Shown here: positions 12,237 through 24,016 of the stretch, piece by piece
How positions within the stretch are numbered: the stretch's first letter is position 1
Layout of the letters: each line of letters opens with the position of its first letter
DNA from: Chaetomium olivaceum
Taxonomy: Eukaryota > Ascomycota > Sordariomycetes > Sordariales > Chaetomiaceae
Reading direction: 5' to 3'
DNA length: 64,000 bases
Assembly (NCBI GenBank): GCA_039881045.1
Contig: JAYWVB010000060.1
Location: 1-64,000, forward strand
Notes under the pieces: model-generated
Database searches by the model: none
What the model saw: the letters and a program-made list of their open reading frames with translations, nothing else
Told to the model about the DNA's origin: nothing
Position numbers and translations under genes: made by a program

Positions 12237-13215
12237 GTCGCCCTTGTTTAGATCTGGTCGCTGGCCGGTTGAAGAAAAGAACGGATCCGAGATGGACTTC
12301 CCAGACCGAGAATGGACGTCGAGGCTCTGTCAGGTCGATCCCGGCGGCACAGCGGAACGTTGCAGCAGTTGTGGTTCCAGGAGGGCAAGAGGTGGCGTCT
12401 GAAGAAAGCGGAGGCAGCTTTGCGCTAGGTTTGCTGTGAAAGCCGAGTCCAGCCCCAAATCGGCCAGGCCCCCTGCTGCGACCCTTATTGTATCACAGCA
12501 ACAAATCTCGGATTCTGCTTCCCACCAAATGATGATTCCCAGCGTCCCCAATCACTGCTTGCCAAGAATGCAGTGGGGTGTTGATGGATGCCGCGCCTGC
12601 GCCTGCAGCCCAAGACCCTTGCGATCATACATATCCCGGGCACCGGGGCCTTGAACGGTTGCCATTGTCAATCCCACACTCGGGGCACTCGGGGCACTCG
12701 GGCTAACTTTGACTCTCCAGATCTCGGGAAAGGACACACCTTGGACCGACACCCACACCCGCTTACAAGTACCTAGTTGCCAAATGAACTGGGGAGAACA
12801 CAATGAACCACACGCTGCACACAGTGCAGTACAAGCCGACATCCACACGGCCACGCAACCACCCTGCGGCCCAGCCAATGCGGGGTCTGGAGATCTCCCT
12901 CTTATTGAGACCCGGCTAGTCCGTGATAGGCCTCGACACGGCAAGGGAAACTGGTGGGAAGTGACAGCGCCCTTTTCCGCCTCGGCCGCCGTCGAAAGAG
13001 GCCCCCGTAGGCCCCCCCCCTTCGCCGCGGCGGCTGACCAGCAGAGCTTGACAAACAGACCGCCAGCTTTCGCCCAAGGCTCCATGGGTACCTGGCCCGG
13101 CTCACCCAGCCGGTGGTACTGCATGGCGTGAAACCGTTGCACCGCAGACCCTGCCTGCGTTAGTTGAGCAGAGAGAGACAAGTGAGCGTTGAGATCTTGC
13201 AGGAGGGAGGGTCAA

Positions 13216-13338
13216 TGGATGGATGGATGGGGAGGTTGACCCCAACCAAGCCTGCCTGCCTGCCTGCCTGCCTCCCCCGTCGCCATTGCTCGGAAGAGGA
13301 TCTCTGTGACTATGTATGTAACTATTGTATTGTATTGT
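13216..13338. repeat. Microsatellite block (GGAT)n, (TGCC)n, (TATTG)n
   Basis: Three short tandem arrays occur within about 120 bases: GGAT units near 13216-13229, TGCC units at 13251-13273, and three TATTG units at about 13323-13338. Confidence 0.85.
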
Positions 13339-14068
13339 ATGTATTTGCAAGCAAGCGACACGGCAGCGGTATCATCGTGATTACCTCGCTACCGCCACGG
13401 CCAGAAACTGCATCCATCACCGTGCACACTTTTTTGGCTTCGGTACTTTCCCCAGCTTTTTTCCCTTTGTCTGTGCGTGTGTGTGGGTGGGTGGGTGTCT
13501 GGTCTGTGTGTCAGCCCGCGTCGGCACTCGTTGCGGCATTCCCCGGGTCCCGGGTCCACTTCCCCGGCAGGCATTAGTTAAATAAATAAAAACCAAAACC
13601 CAAAATGTATGTACATGTATGTATGTACCGTAAGCAAGCGCCACCCCCTCCCCAAGATGTGGTTACCCGAAACAGACATGTTTGTTTGTTCGCTTCCCGA
13701 GCCGAGGCCCTTGGACCTTTGCGGTGCCGGGTGCCGGGTGTGTGTGATTGATGATTGATTTGTTGATATCGACGGAGAGCAGGAGGAGGACTGGAGCGCA
13801 AAGAAGGGCAAGAGGAGGCACGAGAAGGGGGGAACAATCCGCCCGCTTGGCCCCCCCGTTTCTCACTTGGCCTTGTCCTTGTCCCATTGCTGGCTGCTGG
13901 CTGCTAGCTTCGGAGATACACAATACCGACCCTGACTTGGCCGTGACTATTCTGTACATCGTTGGCGATTGGGGTTGGTGTCGGGTCGGGTCGGGAAGGT
14001 GAAGGGGGGGCTTTTTTTGTTCTTCGGCCCGGCTTATGGTTGATGGCTTTTGTGGCGCTCCCATTGTC

Positions 14069-14095
14069 TTTTTTTTTTTTTTTTTTTTTTTTTTT
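14069..14095. repeat. T27 homopolymer
   Basis: An uninterrupted run of 27 T on the plus strand. A T8 run directly followed by G11 occurs nearby at 14181-14199. Confidence 0.9.
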
Positions 14096-14408
14096 GAGAC
14101 GAGACAGACGCGGCACATGTCACATTGAGACTTTTTTGAGATTTGAGGGTACAAAGTATTTTTGACGCATCTGCCGGCCCTTTTTTTTGGGGGGGGGGGA
14201 CGTCTTGGCGTGCGCGAGGCTGGGTTGGACGGGGGCGCGAGAGGGAGCTGGGAGCTGAACTCAGGTTGCTTGTTGCTTGCTTGTGAAAGGAAGGATGGAA
14301 GGATGGGAAAGGGGAGGGGAGATCCCTTTTTTCCTTCCTCTTTTTTCTCTCTTTTTTTTCTACCCTGTCAAGATGACCCGTCCTGTTCCTGTCGGCTGGG
14401 TCTGTATG

Positions 14409-14424
14409 CTGTATGTATGTATGT
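14409..14424. repeat. (GTAT)n microsatellite
   Basis: Four GTAT units in the intergenic region; similar ATGT/GTAT arrays occur at about 13606-13626 and within an intron at 39114-39135. Confidence 0.8.
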
Positions 14425-14710
14425 AAGGGAGATACCGAGGTAAGTAAGTAAAGGTACCTTCATACTGTGCGTCTGTGTGTGTGTGTGTTGGACGCCGCCG
14501 GCCCGGGGCATGGGGTTGGTTTGAGACCGGCGGCGGCGTCATCGGGTTTTGCTACACTTAACCCCGAGGGCTGGGCTTGGTCAGCGCTTCAAATTCAGGG
14601 CTGGGTGACCGTCCTGGGAAAGAGATGGACACAAGTCCGCTCGCTTGTGTCAAAAGACATCTGCCCGTCTGTGCTGTGTGTGCTGTGCCGGACCATGTTT
14701 GTTCGCACTG

Positions 14711-14787
14711 GCTGGCTGCTGCTGCTGCTGCTGGGTGCGATCGGGTGTGGGCTGACGGCACGATGGGATGGGATGGAATGGGATGGT
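14711..14787. repeat. (CTG)n and (GGGAT)n microsatellites
   Basis: A run of CTG units at about 14714-14731 is followed by degenerate GGGAT units at about 14763-14787. Confidence 0.8.
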
Positions 14788-15694
14788 ACGATTGGAAGAA
14801 TGGGAAAGGGAAGAGCAGGAGAGATCCAAGCAAGTGAAACAACATCTTCGCCCGGCCCGTCTTGGCCCTGAGCTGTTTTGGTAAACTTTCACACCTCCCG
14901 GCGGGCAGCATCCATCCATCGGCTACCCGATTGGGCAATCAACGGGATGCTGTGAGTGTTGGTTGGTCAGTTGCTTTCCCTTGACCAACAACTCGAGCAG
15001 AGGACCCCTCCTCCGCCCCCCGTAGCTTGACCTGACGTGGACGTCGGCATCTGGCACCTCTATCGTGGCTCGGTGTCAAGGACCAGAACGATCTCACCTG
15101 AGTTCAGCTTAAACAGGCAGCTCGCTGTTCGTCAACCTGAAGAGAATAGGACAGGAGACACCCAACACAAAGCCAAGGCCAATATTGTACTTATTTAAGT
15201 GCCTTGGCAAAGGGAGCTGGCGTGGACGCACAATGCATACAATCCAAGCCAACGGGTCGGTCTCAGTGATGCCCGATCCCGAGAGTCCCATCACTTTGAC
15301 GTCACGTTGGCCTATTTTGAAGACCGCCGAGCTAAAGAGCGAGGGTGCTAAACACACCGGGACTGAAGGAGGAGAGCTTGAGCAGAGAACAAAGGAATTT
15401 CGATTCTTCCCCCACCCCAAGACCGCCCGACGGAGCGCTCTAATATGCAAGTTGAGACGTAACTCCTTGACTATAATCTCAGCAGGTGATGTACCAGACC
15501 CCCTAGACCAAACATTGCCCGTTGCAAGCCAAGCCCACAGTACTCCAACGAGACCCGAACCCAAACACCCCAAAATAGAAATGCAAAAATGAACGAACCC
15601 CTTCCCAACGCCCGCCCATACCAGTCCATACACGACACAACAACCGAAAACACCCCGCCGCCCTCCAACGCAGCAAATACAACAAACGACCTCA

Positions 15695-18600
15695 TCATTC
15701 TTCAAACCCTTCCCACTCCCCTCTGCTCTCCCCAGTCACATTGACCTCGGCCCTCAACAGCCCGCTCAACACAGTGACGTCGACGCCATCCCCCTCCATC
15801 AGTTGGCCGGCCTGCTTCTGTCCCTCGAGGACGTCATGAAGGCGATACAGATGACCGCTCTTGGCCTCGAGCTCGCCCTGCAGACGCTTGATGTCGCCCA
15901 TGACGCGCCTCCGTTCGCGCATGCCGAGTGACTTGTCCAGGGCGAAGTACACCTCGTTGAGCCGCTTGAGCTCGATCTGGAGGTGGTCGATCTCGTCCTG
16001 CGTTTCCTTGATCAGGACGGCAAGCGCCTCGCCAGGAGCCATAGCGGGGCGGACGGTCGGATCTTCAGGCTGCTGGTGGGTGTGCGGTTGATCAGCCGGG
16101 AGGCGGTCCGAGACTGGAATAGGCTTCTCAGCGGAGACGATCTTCTTGCCGCGACGTACATCTTCTGGGGTGATGAAGATTTATTGGCGGTTGTTGTAGA
16201 GGCCGAGACGGGCTTCTCTCCGCCGTGGGCGGCGATCCGCACGCAGATGTTGCAGTTGACCGAGTTGTGCCTGCAAATGCCATCCAGCAAGCGGCGAGCA
16301 TCCTTGCTCAGTGATGGAATAGACCCTTGCGGAAGGTCCTGGGCGGTGCCTGGCTTGAGACCCTCGAGTGTTGTGTCAGGCATGAAGAAGGCAGAGGTTA
16401 GGTTGGGCTCCGTCGCTTCACGGCCGGCCTCCGAGTTGCGGCGGAGACGGGATTCTGCGCGGGGGAGGTCTTGGGTGTTGCCCATTGACGACCTGCGGGT
16501 GCGCGTGTTGTTGAAAGTCTCATCCTCCACATGGTGGCTGACAACGCTCATCGCAGACTTGACGCTGAAGCGGCCGGTGTCCTCAAATTGACTAGACTTC
16601 TTGAGGATACCGGGAAGCTGGGACTTTTGCGAGGCAAACTTGGAAGGGACGCCGCTATCTGACTTGCTCCTTTGAAGTGTCGGAGGAAGCGAAGGCAGCG
16701 AATGATCGGTAATGTCAGGATCCTGCTGCACTCGTTTCTGAAGCTCTCGATAGGTGTGCCTCAGCTTGACGATTTCGCCCTCCATAACGCTCGCGAAGTC
16801 AGAGTCCTCCTCAGTCAAGGGGAGCTCTCTTGTAAGCTCGTCGTCGACAACGTTGATAGCGACGCTGCTCTTTCCTGTCATCTCCTCGGTTGTTGTTTGA
16901 ACGTCCTTTGGCTCAATAATGCGGGTCATTTTGGTGGATTTGCCCGTGAACTCCTGCTCCGCGATCTCGCTGATTCTGCTAGACAGGCGCTTGACTTTCT
17001 GAACGGCTGCCTCTCGGCGTTCGAGTTTCTTCCGGAGAGCCGCTTCCCTCTGTTTGAAATTGTCGTCCAAGCGGATACAGTCGTCGGCATCCTCATTGAT
17101 CATATGTTTAGAGATGAACTGATCCACCTTGTCCCTTTCGTCGGCCCACTGGCCCCTCATTTCCTCGTGGCCTGAACGAAGGCGCCGGTTCTCATCCCGC
17201 AGCCGTTCATTGTCGATGGAGAGGTCCAAGTTTTGTTCCTTGAGAGAACGGATCCGACCTTCACCGGCGTTGATCTCGCTCTCCCTTTGGTTCAGCTCGG
17301 CGGCTTGCTCTTCCACCCTCGTTTGGAGATGCTCGGCTTCGGCTTGGAGCTCAGCATTCAGCTCGAGGACGGCCGTGTTTGTCGTTAAACCCTGAATGTT
17401 ATCGAGCATCTTGTCTCGGGAGTTGATCCCCCTCTTTAAATCGGTTATGTGCTGGTCCCGCGCGGCGACCTGTGCCTGGAGCTTCTTGTTTTCCTTGTAA
17501 TAGGTGTCATTGTTGCGCTCCATGCTGGCATGGTCCTGGGAAATATGCCGCTTCTCCTCCTGTAAAGCCTCGTACTGCTTGCGAACCGAGGCGAGCTCCT
17601 CGCGAGTCATGCGGAGGTCTTTTTGTACCCCACTGAGTTCCCGGCGGAGTTTGTCGTTGTCGGCGGTGAGGGTCTTATTGTTTTGAAGGGCAGAGTCGCG
17701 TTGGTGCTTGAGGGTCTGGTTTTCGGAGAGCAGGGCCTCGTTCTCGAGCTGCAATTCTTCCCTCTCCTGCAGCAAATGCAGGGAGGACTCGAGGTCCTTT
17801 TGTGTGGCCTCCAGCTCGGCGTGGAGCTTGGTAGCGCGTTCGCGGGCAACCGAGGCCTGGTGCAAGGCCTCATCACGCTCTGCCGCGAGGGCGGCGCTGT
17901 GGATGTCATTAACGCCGACCTGTCTACTAGCCTGGTCGAGGCGATCCCGCAGCTGCGCAATTTCGTACTCCAGATCGTCGTTGTGCCCAACGCTGCGCCT
18001 GAATGAGGCGTCGGATTCTGAACCAATGGCACTATCCGAAAGCTTCCGGGTCTTGAGCCTCTTAAGCTCGCCTTGAAGCTGGTTGACTTCCCGCTGCAGC
18101 TTCTCGGCTTCGCGCTGAAGCATGGCGTCATGATCATGGAGTTCGCGGACTTCTTCCTGGAGCTTATCCATGGAAACAAAAATCTCCTCGTCCTCCTTGG
18201 TGATTCCGACGGCGTGGATCTCGTCATGGTCCCTTCCGTATTTGTCCAGTCGGACGCCTGATTTGTCTGACTTGACAAAAACGGGAACACCGTTCTTCAT
18301 CGTGCTAAATTTGAGGGTGCCGGACGTCCAGTCTGGGAGATGACGGAACGATGGCAGAAAGAAGGACCGGCTAGTGGGGGTGATCATGCTGTTGTCGAGC
18401 GCGAGCGCGTGGGCCGGGGTGTCATAACTGGGCCGCGGGGGAGGGGAACGCTTCGGGGTGATATCGCGTTTGGTGGTTTGCTTTTCGGTGCGGATCTTCG
18501 ACACCATGTCATGGAGCGAGCGCTTTCCGGACTCGGGGGACACCATGACTTCCGGTTCGACGGGCGCAAATCGAGACCGGCGGGAGGCCGAGAGACAGGC

Positions 18601-19187
18601 CGTGCGGGTGAGAGGGAAAGAATGGTGGAGGCGTCGGACTCGTTCTCAACACGTGCTTGAAGGTCAGCACGGAAGCGCTTCCTCTTCATCTCGGCCATAT
18701 CCTCAAATGTGTTCTCGTCGGCGCGTTCCTGGGCCGGGGGTATGTTCTCGTTTCCACCCGGGGAGCCAGAAACGGGCTTGGTTGGTGCGGTCATGTCGCC
18801 AGTCTGAGTGAAGGTCGCATTGTCCTTGGTCAAGAGACCGGTCCATTCCGGAAAGGTGCGGGCAATTGCCGACGTGTTGAGAACCGCATCCATATTCTTG
18901 GAACCGAAGCGGCCTGACCTGGAGGTATGCCTCTTGGATGCGGCTGGGAATTCCTCGCCGAAGCGGCGGGTGCCTTCGCCGTCGGGGCTAAATGAAAAGT
19001 CGGAGAGATTTTGGGAGAGCTCTTCGGTGGTAGTGCTGACGGTGTCGTGGGAGCCGGTTGATGAGGGCGGTGAGCTGAAAGGGTTCTGGTGCATACGATG
19101 TTGAAGCATCTCTTTTCTAAGCCTAGAAATATGCTTGGGCCTGCTAGTGGCATGATTGCCTCTAGTAGTATTACTGTTGATGTCCAT
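15695..19187 (-). CDS. Ppc89/Cep57-like spindle pole body coiled-coil protein
   Basis: Proteins of this family are structural components of the spindle pole body/microtubule-organising centre. After two single-base corrections the protein is about 1164 residues with no intron. The N-terminus (to about residue 330) is Ser/Thr-rich with conserved islands around TFPEWTGLLTKDNATF and FLPSFRHLPDWTSGTLKFS. A long coiled coil spans about 335-815, with dense heptads rich in Leu, Glu and Gln. A Cys/His cluster, CRHNSVNCNIC, is near residue 970. The C-terminal block from about 1045 (RPAMAPGEALAVLIKETQDE, then a helical segment) resembles the Cep57-type microtubule-binding domain. The frame shifts by one missing base at about 18576-18590 and again at about 16170-16185; both sit between conserved segments and no intron fits. 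The start at 19187 precedes a basic segment; an in-frame extension to 19331 looks non-coding. Confidence 0.82.
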
Positions 19188-19941
19188 GGTGAACCTGCCG
19201 AGAGCGCGTCGAGCGCGACACTGGTCAACCGGGGCGTGAACCGGCAGCAGAAGGCGCAATCGACAATCAATTGAGGGTAGACGAGGGCTACCGTCAATTA
19301 GAGCGACGCCGACGTCGGTGCGCTGCTGCAAATTGCAAGACGGAGCTAGAAGGTGCGTTCGATGTTGAGCTCAGCCCAAGATTGCATGGTACGTGTATGA
19401 TGAGCGGTTGTGCCTTCCGCAGAGTTGTGAGGAAAGAATGGGAAGCGGAAGTCGCGAGTCGACCTGCAGTCGTGATTGACTTGGAGGCAAGGACGCGATG
19501 GAATCCATTTGTTTACATGCAGGGGTCAAAATAGTTGAAGTGGGGCGTCGACTGTGGTGGGGCCTGGACATGGCCGTGATATGCGCTCATTGGCAGGGCT
19601 GCTGCTGTGCACCAGTCGTATCACCCGCACTCCCAACATTCGGGACGCAAGAGTTCAAGTCGCGGACAAGGTTGCGAACAAGCTGTCAAAGAGGATTTAG
19701 TTGACCATCCAAATACAATCATTATCGAGGTACGGCGCCCGACTTGCACCTGAAATCTATCATTGCAAAATTACATCGCTTGCCCGGCTAGATCAGCTCA
19801 TTTTTGTCGCTCATACAAATGGACTCTACCGTTTTCTCCTCGCCTAACAGTAACACAACTGTCCTCATCCCTCGGCTTGTGATAAAGCTGGACTCTTTTA
19901 TGGTATCTCAACCTTCGTGGATCGGTCGTAGTAATTGTTGC
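19188..19941. other. Intergenic region between Ppc89-like gene and SWP1
   Basis: The region lies upstream of the Ppc89-like start and downstream of SWP1 (both on the minus strand). No gene is supported; it presumably includes the Ppc89-like promoter and the SWP1 3' UTR. Confidence 0.5.
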
Positions 19942-20975
19942 TCAGCGTTCGCCAGCAAGCCTCCTGCTCTGAACCTCCCCAAGCGCCTTCGTTCCGCTCA
20001 ACACCGCGACCGCGCCGACCACGCCCATGACCGGCAGCACTTGGAACAGGTTCCAGCTGGTGTAGTACATGAAGAAGACAAACTCCATGGCCACGATCGA
20101 ACCGAAAAACGTGGCATGTGACAGCGGCGCCACGCCAACTGCTTTGGACAGGTGGTTAAGGTTCCCGCCAAGAGTAGCCCACTGTTGGTGAGTGTCAGTA
20201 TCACCGCGTGAGGGAGTTGGCGGGGTTGACTTACGCTAATCAGCAGCGCGGGGAGGGTGGCAGCTACCGCCAGCCCGAAGACGAGCGAGACAACCTTGGG
20301 CGGGCTCTTCGCGTCGGGGCGGAAGATGTGGTGAATCTCGGGCTGTTTGCCGTAACGCAGGGGCTTCTCGTAGGCGGGGGCCGGCGCGTTGGCATCCTGC
20401 TCAACCTTGACCTCAAAAACCGGAGCGTCAAAGCCTTGCGAAGTGCCGAAGGAGGCGAGGACGACGGATGCCTTAAGAGGCTTGGTCGCGATGCGCAACT
20501 GGACGGGGAGTTCCTTCTGCGACTGTGGGGAGAGTATCAGTAACCTTGCCCCTATTCTTGTAAGACCGGCGCCCTTACAATCTGCACGGTCGCCTTCCCA
20601 CTCTCCTTGACGGTCAGCGGGAAGGGCGCTTCGAGTCCCGTATCCTGATCCTGCAGCACGAGGAATGCCTGGTGCGGGCGCTTCCCATTGCCATTGTCCT
20701 TGGCCGTCAGAACGAGCTTCAGCGTGCTGGTGGTTCCGAGAGAGACCGGCTTCGAGAGAGGGCTGTTCTGGTTGAGCCTGCAAGATAGAGGTATAGTCAG
20801 CACCCATCAACGTCAAGGATTCTTGGGACAATGCCGCGTACTTCTCCTTAACGGACTCGCCCTTCTTTGCGGCAATCTGAATGCTGCCATCATCGAATCC
20901 CCAACCGGAGGCGGCCTGGGCAACGCCCGCTGCAAGCAGCAAAAGCGCCGGGGCAATTGACTGTGTAAACCGCAT
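19942..20975 (-). CDS. SWP1: Oligosaccharyltransferase subunit Swp1 / ribophorin II
   Basis: Swp1 is a non-catalytic ER-membrane subunit of oligosaccharyltransferase, which transfers the lipid-linked glycan to Asn in nascent proteins. Exons are 20975-20842, 20777-20579, 20522-20235 and 20181-19942, giving 286 residues, the normal fungal length. Donors are GTACGC, GTAAGG and GTAAGT, all acceptors CAG, with phases agreeing. A signal peptide is at 1-21 (MRFTQSIAPALLLLAAGVAQA). The lumenal domain contains LKLVLTAKD and PHQAFLVLQD. The C-terminal half has the conserved HHIFRPDAKSPPKVVSLVFG segment and three hydrophobic helices (VVSLVFGLAVAATLPALLIS; FFGSIVAMEFVFFMYYTSW; VLPVMGVVGAVAVLSG). I assign the family from these motifs and the topology. 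Confidence 0.93.
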
Positions 20976-23274
20976 TTTGGGTGGTTGTTGTGGCAGGATT
21001 GCTTGCCCTTCTGTAGAGCAGCGAGTAAACAGCAAGGCTGGCTGACGGTTGCTTCCGAAACTCTGGACACTTGTTCAGCTCAAGCTCCATGCACGGCTTG
21101 CCTTGGCAAGATGCACGGGCCAGCTTAGTAGTCCACTCTAGCTAATCCATATTGGGCTAGCGTGTGTAATGGCTTGGCGATCGATTCCTGGTGCCAACTG
21201 AACACCAAACGGAAGCTCAAACCTTCCAGAACGGGACATCGTGCGAGATCATGAAATTATTGCACAGCCTACGCTTGCAGACCCCATCGAATTTTCTGGA
21301 TCCATTCTGCCGCCGGCCGGAACCAAGAGTAGTGATTGACTAAGCCGAACATTACAAGTTTCCATTTGCTTCTCTGATAAGGACAGTCGTCGTCCAAACA
21401 GGATCTTGTTTGTGTGTTTGGGCGCACATTACGAAACAATGCATGTCCAGACCTCCCATGCCTTGGAAGTGGTGCGCAAACACGGGCAAATGGCCGGTTT
21501 GCCAACCGACGACTCCATACCATCTGCACGTCCACGGGTAGAGTATACAATGGATATGCGGTGTTGGTGTAACACAGCGGCTCTGCGACCTCACTGGCAT
21601 GCGACATTGAGGAGGAGATAAACATTCGGGGCCGTTGGCCCTATCACCGCATTTTGGGCCATCAATTGGTTGCTTCCTTTTGAGAACCCCACCATCCGCA
21701 GCGGGAGAGCTGCATGCATCCTTCCCCTCAACCACAACACCCCACACTCGGACATCCGGCCACAATGAGGCCTAACTAGCGGGCCACCAGTACTTTGAGA
21801 TGGAAAAAATCTGATATTTTCAGCGGCATGGCCGCAAGTCTAGACGGAAGAGGCGTCAAGTGGCAAAGGCATGATGAGCTTGGTATGAAGATACGAGACT
21901 CGCAGTTGGGGTGTCGAGAACGTGGACCTTTTGGGCGGGGATTTCTCGTATGGAACACTGCATGCAACCCTCCCTGCACCAGCCGGCATATCAAGAACAG
22001 CGACACTTTGACACCAAAAACGGGCAACTTGCCGCCTGACGCCGCCGTCTTCCTATCGCACCGCAGACGCCTACTGCAACGAAAATCCTGATCTGACGGG
22101 AGAAAGCGAATGGTAGGTGCGCCCACGGTCGGAATGTACATACACTCCTAGCGTGATTCAGATGGCATCCCTCGGGTTGCTTGGCCCACAAGGCACAGAA
22201 GTTTCCCGTTTGGCGCAGCATCTTCCACGCCGTCTCCTAGCCGTTGCTCGAGGCGCAAATAGATTCGCAACTAGGGAACGCCGCACAGGCAACCAGATGA
22301 ATGAGAACGACGCCCACACGGGGAGCCGGGGATGAGCCAAGAGCTGCGCGAAGCACACGACGCTCGGGTGGATGGCTCAAGCCCCCGTCCAATCCGTGGT
22401 GGAGCCCCCTGGGTGACGGCTTTGGCCTGGGCCATTCTGGATCCTCGAGTCTCAAGACTCAACTGTTGACCACATCGGAACAAAACTTGTTGATGATCAT
22501 GATGCGCAATCGTATTGCTTTTGCATCGTCCGAGACAAATGGGAAATCCGTGCCACAGGCGCCGCTCCGAGTCCAGCCTCCTTCCGATCCTCATCGCCGT
22601 CCCATTGCCAGGGCTGCATCACGGAGTGCTCACTCAGTGTTTGACTTGCTGATCCCTGCGGCGGAGCGAACACGGCGAGAAGGCAGGGATGGAGAGCTCC
22701 GGCCTATCACGAGTTCTTCTTGTTGATTGAGCTTCCAAAACCGGCCAATCCGGTGCAGGATGCGGCCTCGGGAGCTTCCCATGGCATCCACTCTGGATCC
22801 GGGGTTGCTGGGAGTGCTTCCCTTTTTAACATGCCAGCTCGCGTTTTTTCCTTCCGCGCCGTTCTCATCATCCTTGATCCCCTCAAAGAGCTGCGTCCTC
22901 CCCTCGTTTGAAGGACACCAGTCGCCGGGCACTTAATTCCTCTTCTCGCCTTCGTTTTCGCTTTCCAAACTCTTCATATTTCATTAAGCTCGCCTCCGTC
23001 TCTCGCTGTAATTGACTAATCTCTATCTAATCCGTTCTCCCCCCTTTTACGAGGTCTCACTTCGGATCTACACCGACTGTAAGTCAAACCTTCCCCACAG
23101 GAATGATGACCGTCCCTGCGGCAACTTGAGGCTGGCTGCCTGTTTCTTGCTCATTTTTGATGTCTGGGCCGCTCACATAACTTGTGTTCAGACAGTCATC
23201 GGTCGTTTATCCATAATTATCACCCTCGCAACTCCTACACCTCCGACCTCCAGCGGATCACCTTATCATTAACA
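20976..23274. other. 2.3 kb divergent intergenic region
   Basis: SWP1 and the DUF7707-like gene are transcribed away from each other across this stretch, so it should contain both promoters. Only short non-conserved ORFs are visible. A pyrimidine-rich stretch just before 23275 is compatible with a fungal 5' leader. Confidence 0.5.
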
Positions 23275-24016
23275 ATGGTTTCCTTCCGGACAACCCTCCT
23301 CGCCCTCGTCGGCGCCGTGGCAGTCTCGGCCGACTACTGGGTCGATCCCGATACCGTTCCCGAGTACCTCAGGAGTAGGCTTGCAATCCGGACCACCCTC
23401 TGGAGGAGCATGAACTGACAACCGTCACAGGGGCGTGGTGCCAGGACCAGCGCAGCATGTGCGGGCCGATCTGCCTCGACATTGGCACAACGGGCGCCAC
23501 GCTGGCCAACACCTGCGATTTTGTACGTAGTAATCTCTCCCACGGCCCGCCACCCGCGCTTGCGCGTGTGGTCGCGTGACGCGACGGAGCCCGACTGACA
23601 AGCCTCTTCACCCACAGGAAACGCTCACCTACGGCTGCGTGTGCAGCGACGGCAAGCAGCCCAACGTGACACAGTACACACAGACGTTGCCCTACCACGT
23701 CTGCACCGCCTGGGGCTCGCAGTGCGTGACGGCCTGCGGATCAGACAACACGTGCGCGTCCGACTGCCGCGAGAAGCACCCTTGCGGCGCCCAGACCCCG
23801 ACCCGTGTCAACGAAACCTCCGCCTCCACAACTGTTGCCTTGCCCGCCGCGACCTCCACCGGCCCCCCGGCCGACCAGGCTTATGAAGGCCTCGCTGACG
23901 GCTCCGACGGCAGCGACGACGACGAGAGCGCTGCCGGCGCACTGCGGTTCGCCAACTCGTACGGCTTGGCTATGGTGGCCGGCGGGTTATTTGCCGGGTT
24001 CGCCGTCCTCCTCTAA
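23275..24016 (+). CDS. Secreted Cys-rich DUF7707-like protein, probable GPI anchor
   Basis: Function is unknown; the family is restricted to fungi and predicted to sit on the cell surface. Exons are 23275-23374, 23431-23522 and 23618-24016, giving 196 residues, with introns GTAGGC...CAG and GTACGT...CAG in agreeing phases. A signal peptide is at 1-18 (MVSFRTTLLALVGAVAVS). The Cys-rich core starts YWVDPDTVPEYLRRAWCQDQ and contains about twelve cysteines with motifs MCGPICLDI, LTYGCVCSDG, YHVCTAWGSQCVTACG and CREKHPCG. It is CFEM-like in spirit but its spacing fits DUF7707 better. A Ser/Thr/Ala-rich linker and an acidic stretch (DGSDGSDDDES) follow, then a hydrophobic C-terminus (LAMVAGGLFAGFAVLL) suggesting GPI attachment. 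Family naming rests on recalled motif layout. Confidence 0.85.

Larger units (their letters stand above)
12237..15694. other. 3.4 kb microsatellite-rich intergenic region
   Basis: No gene is supported over almost 3.5 kb between the divergently placed 5' end of the Zn2Cys6 regulator and the 3' end of the Ppc89-like gene. The stretch is packed with simple repeats and homopolymers (listed separately). A 209-codon ORF at 12552-13181 (-) lacks any recognisable domain and is low-complexity. A long leader or promoter for the regulator, or a noncoding transcript, is possible but unproven. Confidence 0.5.

Noticed and set aside
12552..13181. 209-codon minus-strand ORF
   Set aside because: Low-complexity, lies among microsatellites, and no family resemblance.
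15695..19187. Long antisense ORFs within the coiled-coil gene (for example 15983-16591 and 16672-17175 on the plus strand)
   Set aside because: Shadows of the GC-rich coding strand with no features of their own.
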